NCBI RefSeq assembly: GCF_964340395.1
Contig: NC_135566.1
Coordinates: 14,102,501-14,166,500, forward strand
Direction: 5' to 3'
Length of the DNA stretch: 64,000 bases
Origin: Glandiceps talaboti
Taxonomy: Eukaryota; Hemichordata; Enteropneusta; Spengelidae
Of this stretch, positions 26,101 through 37,802 are shown in pieces (within the stretch, counting starts at the first letter, position 1; every line of letters starts with the position of its first letter). Made by a program: the position numbers and the translations under genes. The notes under the pieces were generated by a model. That model was not told the DNA's origin. It did not search any database and saw nothing but the letters and a program-made list of their open reading frames with translations.

Positions 26101-29100
26101 GCAGCAGTATGCTATTCTATCCAGTATACTTTTACACCCAGTATGCTTTTCAATCTAAAATGATAAACTCCCTCCTTTACAACTTCAGTTTTCATTATTT
26201 CACTTTTTTTTGCAAGATTTTTTTTTTTTTTTTTTACATTGAGTACCAACCTTCAATTGTGATTTGCGAGTGATGTAAAATCAAAACCACTATCCGCTAA
26301 ACGATAGCCTGGATGCCAAACATGGTATCGAATCATCTATAGGCGAGATCTTAAGATTCAATGAAAAATAGCACGACTAGCTAAACGAAGGTTGTATTTA
26401 TATTTTTTTTGGAAATATTTCACGCTACCAAATTGATGAAAGTTTCACTTCTTCAGAAATGACACCAAAGTTGTCTTGAAAATTAAAGTAGTCAAAATTG
26501 TCTTAAAATTCTTACCTACGGCGATGAAATTCATGCATTATTTTTGGAAGCATCAATAACTAGGCAAGTTTTACCTTTTTTTCAACAGTGTGCCATTCTA
26601 TATAAATCAGTATCATACCCTGTGTGGTACGAGGCCACAAAGGAAAAATTTGGATTAATCTAAAATGCGATGCGGTCGGTTGGATTTCAGTCAATTTGAA
26701 AGTTTTCAATTGGTAAAATAGATTAGTATGTATAAACCAGTATCACTAATTTAGCAACACAGTTCTCTATAATAACTTTGATTACTTGGGCATAGAAAAA
26801 AGCTGTATTTCAGTTTTTTTATTTAAAAAAAACCCAAATACATATACATTTTTACTTCTTATTTAATCCAAACATAAATCATATTGTTGAATAAAAAATA
26901 CCGCCAATGGCGTTGTAGCACAACTGTAGTTTTTAAAAATGTTTATCCATATGCTAGTCTATGCTAACAATAGGTGTTTATTTGCTGAATAACTATCCAG
27001 TTGCCTATCCAACCATGTTGCTATCTTTACGATAAATGCTATCATTTGGCTGTTGCTATGGGCGTGGTCATGTTGTTAGATATATTTGCATACATTTGTG
27101 TATGTTTTTGTTCACTTGTGTATGAATTCCTGATATTGTCTTTGCAATATGTGATCATTTGGCTGTTGCTATGGGCGTGGTCTTGTTGCTAGGAAAATTT
27201 ACATACATTTTTTGAATGTTTATTCAATTGTCTATTAAACCCTGTTGTTATCTTTGTGAAATACACCACCGTTTGGCTGTTGCTATGGGCGTGGTCATGG
27301 TTACTAGGGTATTTGCATACATTTTTTGAATGTTTATTCATCTGTCTTTCTATTCCTGTTATCTTTGCAATATACGTGATTATTTGGCTGTTGTTATGGC
27401 GTGGTCTTGTTGCTATGCAAATTTACATACATTTTTTGGATGTTTATTCAATTATCTATTAAACCCTATTGTTATCTTTGTGAAATACACCACCGTTTGG
27501 CTGTTGCTATGGGCGTGGTCATGGTTGCTAGGGTATTTGCATACATTTTTTGAATGTTTACTCACTTGCTTACCAGATGATGTTGTTATTTGACCAAAAT
27601 ATACTGCCATTTGGTTGTTGCTAAAGGGTGTGGTCATGGTCGCTAGGGCCAATTTTGTCAAAATGTTTTTAAGAAAATCTGCAGAATAACAGTTTCAGAA
27701 ACATCTTGCCAAGTTTCAGACTAATTGACCAAGTACTTTTTGAGATATAAGTTTTTGACCAAAAATGAACATTTTTACACCTAATTTGCATATCACTCAT
27801 GGAATCATGGTATGCTTAATATTTCTTCGTCCATACATCCCTAGATACATTCCCATTAAATTTCAGCCCAATCTGCTCAGTAGTTTTAGAATTATAGATT
27901 TTTAACCAAAAAGACACATTTTTAGCCCTAATTTGCATATCACTGATGGAATCATCCCGTCATGAACAAATCTTACTTTACACCCCCTTAAGAATATTCC
28001 CACCAAATTTCGCACCAATCTGCCCAGTAGTTTCTGAGTTTAAGTTTTTTGACCAAAAATCACATTTTTTGACCCAAATCACACACCTGTGATGCGATCA
28101 TTTTGATTTGAACAATTTCCCAACTAGACACCCAAAGTAATGGACCCACCAAATATCGTGGCAATCGGTTCAGCGGTTTTTGACTTTAAGTTGTTTACAC
28201 ACACACACACACACACACATCCACACACACACACACACAGACAGACAGACGCCGGGCGATCCCTATAGCACTACTGAACAAGTTCAGTTGTGCTAAAAAA
28301 CGTGACTCATTATGATTGTTCAGATCTAGCGTGACTCTTTAAAAAAAAAAATTTCAATGACATTTCGGTTCAGTCTTTCATCTTTTCCAATCTCTGGTAT
28401 CAGTAATCTACTTCATTATCCCTGTAGAATTCAGGGCATGTTTATTTCCTTGCAAAACCTTTTCCCTGCCATTTGACAATTCTCATAAAAAGGCTGTGTT
28501 TGTAATAAAACTCCACACTTAGTCTGACGGCACAGGAAGCTTACAGTTTTATGTTTGTGCCAATACTGGTGAAGAATGCCGATGGGACAATGAAAATGAA
28601 ATGGCCAGCCAGCTACCCCATCCACGACTGCCTGCCTGCCGATAGACATCAGCCCACCTAAGTTAACGAAAACATTCCAACTATATTTTAGTCGAAACTC
28701 TTTGCAATGTCAGAGTAACCAGTTTCTACATTCGCAGTCACAAATTCATACACTTCTTGATTCAAGTATAAATAAGGGTTCACATTTTGTAAAGAAAATT
28801 ATGGACATGTAGCAATTAATTACATTGCGAGATAGAAAAGAAATGCATCTTTGAGTAGCTTTTATAGAAAACTTTCAAAACAGTTTGTCCCAAAGCTATT
28901 TGTGATCTTAGCATTTGTGCACGAGAGAAAGTAGTCACAATGGTGTTGATGAAACATCTAAAAAAAAAATTCAAGTACTAGAAAAACAAGTTTATATATT
29001 CTGTTGTGTTGGTGTCAAGTTCAATGGCTTTCAAAATTAAAAGACTGCAGCTTGCGCAAACAGTCTGAAAAAATGGATTAAAATCACTGAAGGTCTCCAC

Positions 29101-32100
29101 ACAGTTATCTGATCTCAATCATTAGTATATTTTGAAGCCTTGAAAAGGCAACGTTTCGTGTAATCTTTTTTGTCATAATCTACGAGATGATTTGAAGATG
29201 TTTCAAGACGTCAGTCGAAGTGTGATGAAGACACCACTTGAAGGATTAAAACTGCTTCTTCACTCTAAGTGCATAATCTAAGAAACCCAATTATCTCAAG
29301 AAAAACAAAGTAGACCAATGTCTTTTGATACCAAACATGACCTTCAAGCATAGAGACAATGCAATAATTTGTTTTCTTTGCACACTCCTTTCACTGCCAA
29401 ATGAAGAGGGAAACAAATGGAAACTGTTCTTCTGTTAAAACTGTCCGCTCCCCAGTCTGGTTACACCATGGCTGGTTTGTTTTTTCGTCTCACACCTGCA
29501 AGCAATAGAGCGCAGCCGCTGCTGATTCTATCCTCCCTTGCACAACAGTTTTGCCCAGCTCCGGTTGCCTTGTTTTGCATCTCACACAGAATTCAAGCTA
29601 GGGCTTATGTTATCTCACATTCCTTTGCCTTTTCACTCTTCAGTTTACTATTTGTCTCAGTCGCTTTGTGACGGGCAACCAGGTCGGGACCTCGTAGACC
29701 TGATACCTTTCTATCTGCCTGCCAACAAGAATGGGTTTCTTCATGACAAAAGTGACAAGTTCAAATTATGATGGATTGCAGGGGCAACAGGCCACTGAAC
29801 AGTGTTTGCCAAGACACAATGGAAAGTGGTGAATGGATGGTTGAAGATGTAGTAGCAGACCAAAGAACTGAGCAAGGTCCAGCAAGTTCAATCAGAGAAT
29901 TCTATAACAACTTCTAAACTTTCATTCTTCTTCTTCTTCTCTTGCATCTGAAGAATTCATTACATTCACAGTAATCGACCCATCTCTATCTCATCTCAAA
30001 ATTTCACACCATGATTTCCTTATTTCATTTTTTCACACTTTCCAGTGACACATCAAAGTGCTTACCAAAAAAGCACACACACTCCCCTGCTCAAGAGAAT
30101 CACAATTTTGTAAGTAAAAACAAAACAGTCCTAACAATGCAGCCATTTACTTTCTCACCAGATCATGCCTGCTTTGTGCACTACAAACACATAGTTTTAG
30201 AAACTTGAGAAGAACAGCACAGCTAGTTTGCTAAGATACAGACCTGGCCAATGGGCAATCTCATTCTAGACTCTGAAAAACAGTACACACGGCTACAGGA
30301 CACCATTCTGAGTAATCAGAGCTTTCAAGCCTTGTCACGAAGGCAAAAGAAGCTTATATGCATCCACAAAGGTATTTCGTTTCATGACTAGGCACAGGTG
30401 TGTAACCAAATGCCACCATGAATCTACTCCTTCAGGTCATAAACTCTCTCAGGTGAAACAAAGTGAGTTGTAGGAAGAAGTCTAAGATCAATGTCTGGGA
30501 CCTGACTGTTCACAGCAAACCTTTGCTCCTAATCCCTTCGCATTCTTGCATAAAATTGTAATCCAAATTTAGAACGTGGAAAGCTGCTACCAGTATTTTA
30601 GTATCTACATCAACAACACATTGTGGCTATAAGTATAACCTTGCTGTTTCTTTTTCAGTCATCATTAAAAAGAAATTTTGAGAAAAATTCTACAAAATCA
30701 TTTTGAGAGAAGTGCCTTTTTTTTTGAAGAAGAAGAAGTGTGTTCTTACAACTACAACAAAACAAAGTGTTCACATTTTATCACCTTTGTACGAATTTCC
30801 TATACTTATTTTGTAATACACTTTTATGGTTTATATGAAATACCACCAGCAGGTGAGAGAAATACCAGAGACAATTTATTCAGAATTTTAAACGTTGGAG
30901 TGATTGATCTTCTGTAAGTTGTGAAATATCATCAATTCTAGGAAATGTTGAGTATTTTGAACTCTGAATCATATCTGTTTATTCCATGGAATTTCTCACA
31001 CCTTAAAACGAAAAGCAAATTACCATTATTTTCAGACTTATATTCACCACCATGAGTTTGACAAATATGTGTTGATGACGTACACTGGGAATTCATTTCA
31101 ACTACTTTACATTAGTTCCTAAAAGTTACTGTACTCTGGAATCCATGGATTCCACACAGAAGAGTAAAGGAAAATGGGAAAACCAATGTGGGAATGTTGG
31201 TAATACAAGATAACTCAACTTTCCCTAAATAAACTTCTCTAGCTTCACACACTCCCTTGATGTGGGCAGATCTTTAATTAACCTACCGTCAGGTGATGGG
31301 TGAACTTTGACCTCTATCTCCGGGTAATTATCCAAGAGCACAGAGAGCTAGATTGAAAGCGTGACTAGTTTGAGATTGCTAAGTGACAGAAATGTAATGT
31401 TGATGACAGCTATGTATGACATCAACAAAACAGAACTTCCTAAATTCTACAGAAGGTGACAGGATCTCTGGAGATTGCCAACATCAACATGCTGATCTCC
31501 AAAAGATGAACAATTCCTGTTAAAAATGAACTCACTTCAAAAACATTTCAGAATTTCGAGACAAATCAATATCAAATACTTTCATATAATTTGCGGCACG
31601 CAAACTGTGAAACAATACAGCATGTTATTACTGGGCCGACAAATTTATGAGAAGTTTTAATCACTGACCAATTTCTACCTTTATACCAAAATTTGTCTTC
31701 GGAAGTTATTGAGGTTTTTACATAATTGAGTTGCGATCCACGGTTTGGCCAGACTAATCCACACCAACGTAATCCATCCCTAGAAGTACTGTTTGAAGTA
31801 AATGCTTACTTATTGCTGGCAAAATGATTGATGTCACCTGAACAAAACATGTAATAAATCCATATTGCCTCGTCACATGTTAGGACCTACAAAATCTCTA
31901 TCTTAAAGCTTTTAAGCCCAGATTGGATGCAACGTGTCGAAAAACGACATCGCCAAAGAACAGCATTCATTTATCTCCATTCAAAGTTATATGGGAAAGA
32001 TTACCTGGAAATAATTGTGATTTTCACCCAGACATATCATGCCAACAGCTTTTTCGGAACTACGGGAGCCTTGCTTTCTTTTCAGCCATCTTTTATTTCT

Positions 32101-35100
32101 TTGTTTCTGGATATTTCAAAGAAGACGACGACGACTCCAAGATAAGAGTGATTTTACTAGCTGTAAAACACAATCTCACCCCCAGCAGGGATTTTCAATC
32201 CGAGCCGCCTTCATTTATTATACATAAAGAATCAGTTCTGAAAAATGTAGTATTCTGCAGGGGTTTAAGATTTTCAGCTCTCTGATTGGTAAGCCTCACC
32301 TTAAAAAGGTCATCTGCCATTCACAACCCTCCACTTACCCCTGGACCAGATAAAGCTCAAGCTTGAATGTCTCCTGCTTGGGGCAAGAGATTTTCGTTTT
32401 CAGTTCATCGAGCTACCTGATTGGCTGCTTGGCTGAGGTGCTGATAGAGAGTTGCCTTTGAAATGCCAACAGCTCCAAGCTAAAAATTTTAACTCATTTT
32501 GAGTTCTTTTTATCTATGAAAGAGCTAAGAGCCTTCTCCCACCACCTGGCATATTACTAGAAGAACCTTCACAAAGACCATGAGAAAGTTTTACAGACAT
32601 CTAATAATGTGTGAGAAACTGATGAAAATTTTTAAAACCTTACATATTTATTGCTATTTGCTAGTACCTTAGTTTCACCGAGATACATTGTACATATGGC
32701 GTGAAAAAAAGAATCTTTTATGTGTATTTTTGGTTTATCAACCACAACAAAAGATGACTTTCCCATTATTTCATGGCCACCCTTTTCTTTAAATCATGAA
32801 CTTTGACAGTTGCAAATTGTGTGCTTACATATTGCGCTTTGTTTTGAACACTCCCATGTTATTGTCCCTACAACCAAGAAGTGAATTTTAAGTATTTATA
32901 ATTTATGATCCTACAAAAAAAAAAAAAATCTAAGTGTCACTTTATCAACTTAACAAACATGCAATATTATTTATTTTTTTGTCCTGTATACTTCGATATA
33001 CTACATGCAAGGAACTCCTGGATCTTTCAGGCTATGCAGAAATGTACCTACACAAGATTTACATACAACGTTTTGGTTGGTTTGATCTTGTAGCAAGCAT
33101 ACGACCAAAGCTCAGTGGTAATATTCACAAACCTAGGGAGTCTTTGTTTTGAAGGCCCTCAACATGATGGAGGTAAAAAGTTGGAGAGAAGGCATTTAAA
33201 TGTGAATGAGAGGGTATAACATTTTACGATGGAAGCCTGAGATAAAGAAAGCAGCCAAAAGGAAGAGCATAGTTGGCTGCATGCTAAGACCAGTTTTTAT
33301 GTCACTGCAAACACTCTTTTTCTCTCGGGCCTAATAAAATTGGTCTAGCTCTATTTTTCAGAGGGGTGAAAAGCTCTGAGATTTTATTGACCAGTTCTGT
33401 TCCAATGAAACCACCCACAGGTACCACCACCTACCAGGTTCTAATGTATTCAACCATACTTTATGCTCTTAAACCTATTTCAGTATTTTAACTGCACCAG
33501 GCAGCTCAAATATGTCATTGTGTGCCCAGCTACTCAGTGGTAAAAACATTTGCTCTGTCTCCAGACCCTCGACTGAAATTTACAGTTTTGTACTTCACCC
33601 AGTAATCTATAAAGCTGCCTTCATGGATCGCTCCAAACGTTCATGGCCGTTTTACTTTTGTTTCCACGGAGTCGAGCAGGCCATTGTGGCTGATGTTTTA
33701 CGAGGGCTAGGGGTTCATAAAACTTTACGGCAGCAATTGTACAGCTGGGTTCCTTGCACCTGAATACTTGTTATGTTTGTCTGCCTGTTAAGATATTTAT
33801 GCGCACTCATCAAGAAATCCCATCAAAAGTAGTCTCTCATGTCATGTTACCATATAAAGATGGCTTGTTTACACCCATGTCTTTCGCCAGGAATATTATC
33901 CTTAACCTAAAAAATGCTCTCTTTTTTTTCAAAACAATTCACTGGTTTTTTTTTTACAGTTTCTGTCTTTTCTAATTGATGTAAAATTTCAACCAAACAC
34001 GTACATACGGCTGGGGAAACGTTATCCACAAATTTGTTTATCTATACCATCTTAGGGGGTCTTATATAAGATGGGCTTGCGACTTTTATCTGTTCATATT
34101 TTAATACTGAAAAGTCTATAAAATGGGGACAATTTTTTTTATGGCTATGTGAGATTCTAAAGGCACAATGTTTTCAAAGGTGGCTAGTCTGCAGTTAGAG
34201 ATGGCCATGAGACATTCCTGCTGTTTAAACATAGACTGTCCCCAAGGGGATGCCTTTAAAGAAAGGGCTTCAGTCTGACTCTGTGATTTGGTTGGATAGA
34301 ACACACATCATCACCAGATGTAGTGCAGTGTTTCAATGCCTGTACATGTGCTGGCGAATACACCACATCTGGAAAACACTTTTCACAAGTCAACTGATAC
34401 TGCATGCATGTTTGAATACTAATCCCTGGCAATAGTGTTTACATCTCTTGTGTTCCAGCATTAGCTTGCTAGCTCCATTTACATGCCATTATTACCTTTC
34501 GTTCCTGGTCCCAACAATGTCTGCTGTATTTTACACATTTTCTCACCTCAATGTCAGCAGTGACTACTTCCTGACAGCAAAGACTTCGGCAGATATTTGA
34601 AAGGGATGTGATAATTTTACCACAGGATACAAATACATGAATTAAGCCTATAAAGTCATGGTTGGTATAGGAGCGACTTTGATATGCAAAGACAGTGATA
34701 TAGTCTTGCTTCTACTTTTGGTTTTCCTTTCATTAACACATGAATAGCCCCAGTCTGTGTCTCAACACACAACTCGATTTAAAGAGCCCATAAAATTCTA
34801 ACAATATCATGTCAAACAAACCGCCCAAGGTTTTTACAAATATGAAAAGTGTTCATTTTTTTTAAATATGATCCTAAAGTTGGCCTATGTAATCAGGTCA
34901 TTAAATCTGCTGAAAATTTCGAGTTTGTGCCACCTGCATGACTTTCACTCAGTCATTGGGCAAACTGACCCAACTAGAATCACGTTAAGCTCCAAAATCC
35001 AAACAAAAGGACATTCTTACGCATAATTTTGTACATTCTTTCTAACGCAACGTGATACGGTTCGTCGTTTCAGACAACTGTTATGCAGCAGACGACCTTC

Positions 35101-36609
35101 TGCAAGTAACTGTACCCCGCGCTTGTGTAGGGTTTCTGTTTGTCTGTGATATACGGGTCGATATGTTCGCAGATTACGATATCGTCGGTTACAAACACAG
35201 ACGGGCGTTTTCGACTGCTGTTTTATTCAACTCGTCCGTAGGGTATCGTTCTACACTGCAAACAAGACTTTCCTTTTTACCAGTCTAAAACCCATATGCA
35301 AAGCACATTGTTAGCGTATAATAGCGATGGTAAATAGATTATTTTCGCAGTGCAAACATATCCAAGTCTCTCCGTGTTGGTAGAACATGCCACGGGAACA
35401 TACATTAGTTGGTCGCTACCATTCAATGCTACGACAAGGCCATAAAGTAATAAAATTAGGTACAATTTAACTCCAAACCAATACACACGGTATAATTTAT
35501 CAAACGCTGTGGAACATTATCAGAGAGACGGCTGACTTCAGCAAACAGGAATATATACATTTTGGGTCGGTCAACCAACTTAACGACTTTAGCAAACTCA
35601 GTTTACAAAGGGAACTTCTGTACTGTAGTCACGAAAATAGGTTGTATGACTATGAACACGCTTGCGTTGGTCAGTCCGAGTACCTATTTGTTTTCATTTT
35701 TTTAAATAAAGGATGGAAACCCTTGTTCAAAGTTTGGTATAACTGTGAAAGTTTGGCCTTACTCGCGTCTGATGGTATACCAGGTTATAAATAAAAACAT
35801 CGCCAGTAAAAACTGGTATTGTTACCGTCTGCAAATGCATGACCAACACTCAAAAGGTTTCTTCTGTCACTACCAACTAAAAGTGCATAATAAAGCTGGC
35901 CACACTGTCAAGCGGCGTAAAACAACCTCGCCGTGTAGCGATCCCTGGTCAGGGCTTTTCTTTCACAAGGCGACCCCCTTGTCAAGGGAACTTCATTCAG
36001 TCGCACTGGAGTGAAAACTACGTATCAATCGCCCTCCAAATACAGCCACTTAGTTTGTGTAGCACAGAACACTCATGCATACCGTAAAAGCGGTGTGGCT
36101 TTCACACTTCTTGACAAACACTTCTAGATAATCGCGAACCCGCTAATAAGAGTGTGAATTCTCTCAAAAGAAGCGACTCGTAGTGGTATCATTGAAAAGC
36201 CGATACGCCGCTTTCAACTGACTGTCGGGTGCAACAGCAACCGATATCATTGAAGATAAGACAATCGCCTTCGTTGCAAATGTTCGGTTATAATTTTACT
36301 TTTTTTCACTGAAACCCTCGTTTTTTCCTCTCGCTATCAATTAGATACGAGCAGACGACGGCGTCCGATTCAATACGAAACCGTTGCCGTCCAACTGTAA
36401 GCTTGTTGAAATGTTCGAGTATACTTGTCCATGTAGAGGTTTGTACTTAGTAGCGAATTATACCACTAATCCTCACTGCTACAAACAAAATATAAACCCT
36501 TACCATCGAGGTGACTGAATACCAGGAGCACTGGAAACCATCCGAGAATGCCAAATCCAACCATCGTAGCGGCAAACGGCCGTCCGCACGACCAGTGCAC
36601 AACAGACAT
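16164..36609 (-). CDS. TMEM132: TMEM132-family transmembrane protein, 5' part of gene (exons 1-3; 3' end outside window)
   Basis: Partial spliced gene on the minus strand: join of 36609-36504, 24148-23308 and 16301-16164. The joined exons give 361 codons plus 2 nt with no stop. Family match rests on YGPF near residue 107, the four cysteines near 175, 191, 200 and 237 with spacing like vertebrate TMEM132, the block around GNSIRVG and RIGDV (about 242-265), and the FSIRAKAKRGV stretch across the exon 2/3 junction, which parallels FTLRAKVKKGV in vertebrate members. TMEM132 proteins are single-pass type I membrane proteins of neural tissue, proposed to be adhesion molecules with cohesin-like and Ig-like (BIG) ectodomains and a cytoplasmic link to actin. 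Only the signal peptide and N-terminal ectodomain are present here; the Ig-like repeats, membrane helix and tail are missing and presumably lie before position 1. Four NxS/T sites (near 83, 120, 234, 307) suit an extracellular region. Which vertebrate paralogue (A-E) is closest cannot be told; one pre-duplication gene is likely. Confidence 0.9.
16332..16356 (+). promoter_or_regulatory. Cluster of four AGGTCA half-sites (two DR1)
   Basis: AGGTCA T GGGTCA is followed, overlapping, by AGGTCA A AGGTCA. It lies in intron 2, 31-55 nt from the TMEM132 exon 3 acceptor, where branch-point and pyrimidine-tract signals would also be. Confidence 0.4.
16990..17002 (+). promoter_or_regulatory. DR1 motif
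   Basis: GGGTCA A AGGTCA, in TMEM132 intron 2. Confidence 0.35.
17134..17163. repeat. G30 homopolymer
   Basis: An unbroken run of 30 G after GCGC. Length may be an assembly estimate. Confidence 0.95.
17880..18135. repeat. About 125-bp tandem duplication
   Basis: Two adjacent copies share CTTCACT, TTGATACAARAGTYTATATT, TGTATTTTGG, CTGTAGTTTATT and AGCAGAAAA. It lies in TMEM132 intron 2. Confidence 0.75.
18560..18754 (-). CDS. Unassigned coding-like ORF in TMEM132 intron 2
   Basis: About 64 open residues on the minus strand (including TKLRRYLTAVSLEGIEP and MSVCGNECNLTVGG) ending in TGA. A pyrimidine-rich stretch and an AG precede it. The composition looks more protein-like than the surrounding intron, but I do not recognise the family. 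It is not needed in TMEM132, since exons 2 and 3 join directly. It could be a relic of a mobile element or retrocopy, a last exon of a nested gene, or chance. Confidence 0.2.
18755..21059. other. TMEM132 intron 2, no recognised feature
   Basis: Several 60-125-codon frames on both strands, none recognisable. A purine-rich, G-rich strand run lies at 20130-20172. Confidence 0.5.
21060..21290. repeat. About 118-bp tandem duplication
   Basis: Two copies share ACACAKATAARGTCTACC, TCTGGYAYACTC and TTTTGATCRAAYTTTCTA. It lies in TMEM132 intron 2. Confidence 0.75.
21291..23156. other. TMEM132 intron 2, distal part
   Basis: No exon seen. A C-rich patch at 22340-22380 contains two CCCTAA strings among CCCCACC, not a telomeric array. 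Confidence 0.55.
23157..23265. repeat. TG/TCTG-rich microsatellite
   Basis: Alternating TGTG, TCTG and CATG with G runs, ending about 40 bp from the exon 2 donor of TMEM132, on its intron side. Confidence 0.9.
23308..24148 (-). CDS. TMEM132: TMEM132 exon 2 (N-terminal ectodomain)
   Basis: An 841-nt internal exon giving residues about 36-315. The acceptor is TTTTCATGCAG|TGG and the donor ATCAG|GTAGGT (phase 2). The open frame alone would suggest a 281-residue protein ending at a TAG, but that TAG is inside the donor, so this is an exon and not a complete gene. Conserved features: YGPF, VPCLKLHLL, the later Cys residues, IKVYYTIED, GNSIRVG, RIGDV and a closing PPNST. One large exon for the N-terminal domain matches the usual TMEM132 gene structure. 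Confidence 0.93.
24149..27000. other. TMEM132 intron 1, part nearest exon 2
   Basis: AT-rich, with T runs near 26216 and a DR1-like motif (TAACCT T TGACCC) at 25467-25479. No nested gene seen. Confidence 0.55.
27001..27650. repeat. About 113-bp tandem repeat, six copies
   Basis: TTTGGCTGTTGCTATGGGCG recurs at about 27045, 27157, 27271, 27382, 27495 and 27609 (spacing 111-114 bp), each followed by ATTTRCATACATTTTTTGAA-like sequence. The units keep long open frames by chance (WLLLWAWSC). It is the 5' part of a composite repeat in TMEM132 intron 1. Confidence 0.92.
27650..28300. mobile_element. About 147-bp repeats, (AC)n/(AGAC)n tail and terminal hairpin
   Basis: Three or more degenerate units share TTGCATATCACTSATGGAATCA (27786, 27933) and CCACCAAATTTC-type segments. 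A dinucleotide tract follows (28196-28250). A hairpin closes it: arm TAGCACTACTGAAC (28266-28279), 2-nt loop, arm GTTCAGTTGTGCTA (28282-28295), then an A run. The order suggests one non-autonomous mobile element with a structured 3' end; its 5' limit is unclear. Confidence 0.6.
28196..28250. repeat. (AC)n/(AGAC)n microsatellite
   Basis: Two AC blocks broken by ATCC, then ACAGACAGACAGAC. It is part of the hairpin-ended element. Confidence 0.97.
28301..36503. other. TMEM132 intron 1, part nearest exon 1
   Basis: No nested gene can be supported. Plus-strand frames of 120 (31923), 83 and 89 codons have no domain resemblance. From about 35,000 the sequence becomes CpG-richer towards exon 1, as expected near a promoter. 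Confidence 0.5.
31301..31313 (-). promoter_or_regulatory. DR1 motif, HNF4-like
   Basis: Minus strand reads AGGTCA A AGTTCA, the classical HNF4 arrangement. In TMEM132 intron 1. Confidence 0.35.
36504..36609 (-). CDS. TMEM132: TMEM132 exon 1 (start codon and signal peptide)
   Basis: It encodes 35 residues plus one base. A hydrophobic core (VGFGILGWFPVLLVF) covers residues about 17-31 after a short N-terminal stretch, a typical signal peptide. The start is supported by an in-frame TAA shortly upstream with no ATG between. The donor is GATG|GTAAGG, phase 1, which fits the phase-1 acceptor of exon 2 and gives Asp-Val at the junction. A second in-frame Met at residue 16 could also serve and would leave a more compact signal peptide. 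Confidence 0.82.
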
Positions 36610-37735
36610 ATAGTCACTTCCTAGTTCTATCCTTTACAAAACAGCAGCCACGATTGCCGATCTCTTTGACGAACCTCAACAACATAGTGGAGAATTGGTA
36701 TTATGCATGCTACCTTCAGTGTAATAGATCTAAACCACTTATTTCCATATACACATGCTATGAGACGGGTCGCATATAAACAAAGAAATTCTTCCGCACT
36801 ACGGTGGCGTAAAAATACAGAATAATGATTTAAATAAAGCAATAAATCACCTAAATAGAACCATAGAATTATAAATTGGCTATTTTGATATCTTTTCGTG
36901 CCGAAATGGGAAATTTACCAATATTTGTGGGACTCGATTATATCGCGGATGGTTATGGGCAAAGGTACACTAAGTCAGTATAATAAACAGCGTTGACACG
37001 TGATCATGCTAATAAAAGTCTGTAATTGGCTGTCGGTTTCTCGACTTAATTTCTATTCAGCGCCTTTGAAATCGGATACCTTTGTGTGCGCCGCATGCCG
37101 ACAAACAATGTCATTAACTCTTGATTATATCGATACTTCCTGTCTACAGCAAGCAATTCCGGGTCATAGGGGATGATCGAAACAGCTGAAGTGATCACCG
37201 TGATCTGCAGGGTACTTTAATAGAGTACATTCTAGATAGTAAACAGTTTTTTTTCACTCAAAGATTTACTACATTAACCGTTGGAAGACCGAGTGAATGG
37301 TGAGGTTCGTATTACTTTGTAGCAAGATTATCAATTTTTCTGTGCGATAACGCGTCGTGATTAGGCCATCATTTTGCGAACTGGTGACAGAGGGATAAAA
37401 TGTAAACACGGCAGGGCAGGAATTTTTGACAGTTCGCAATATTGTCAATTACGTCCCCGAACTGAAGGCCTTCTCGTGGTCGTGACCAAGGCTTTGATCG
37501 ATAAAAAGTCGTATCACGAAAATAGATATATGTTGTTTTTCAATGCGATAGTCATCCGTGATCTAGGGTGTAGAAGTGCGCCAATTGGGCATAGGCCTAC
37601 CAGTCAAAATATCGTATGTTTTGATGTACGCTGTTTCCAATTGTTATGTTTAAGAATGTTGATATCGTTTTTAGGTACTTCTTCGACACAGTTCTTAGAT
37701 TCTTCACGTAGAAGGGCCTGCATAGTTTATTTAGA

Positions 37736-37802
37736 TCGCGTATTTTATTTTATTTTATTTTATTTTATTTTGATTCATTTTATTTTATTTTATTTTATTT
37801 TA
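37736..37802. repeat. (TATTT)n pentanucleotide repeat
   Basis: About 12 units with one interruption (TGATTCATTTT), upstream of TMEM132 exon 1. Confidence 0.97.

Noticed and set aside
31923-32285. 120-codon plus-strand ORF in TMEM132 intron 1
   Set aside because: Two other frames in the same place are also open and none shows family features.
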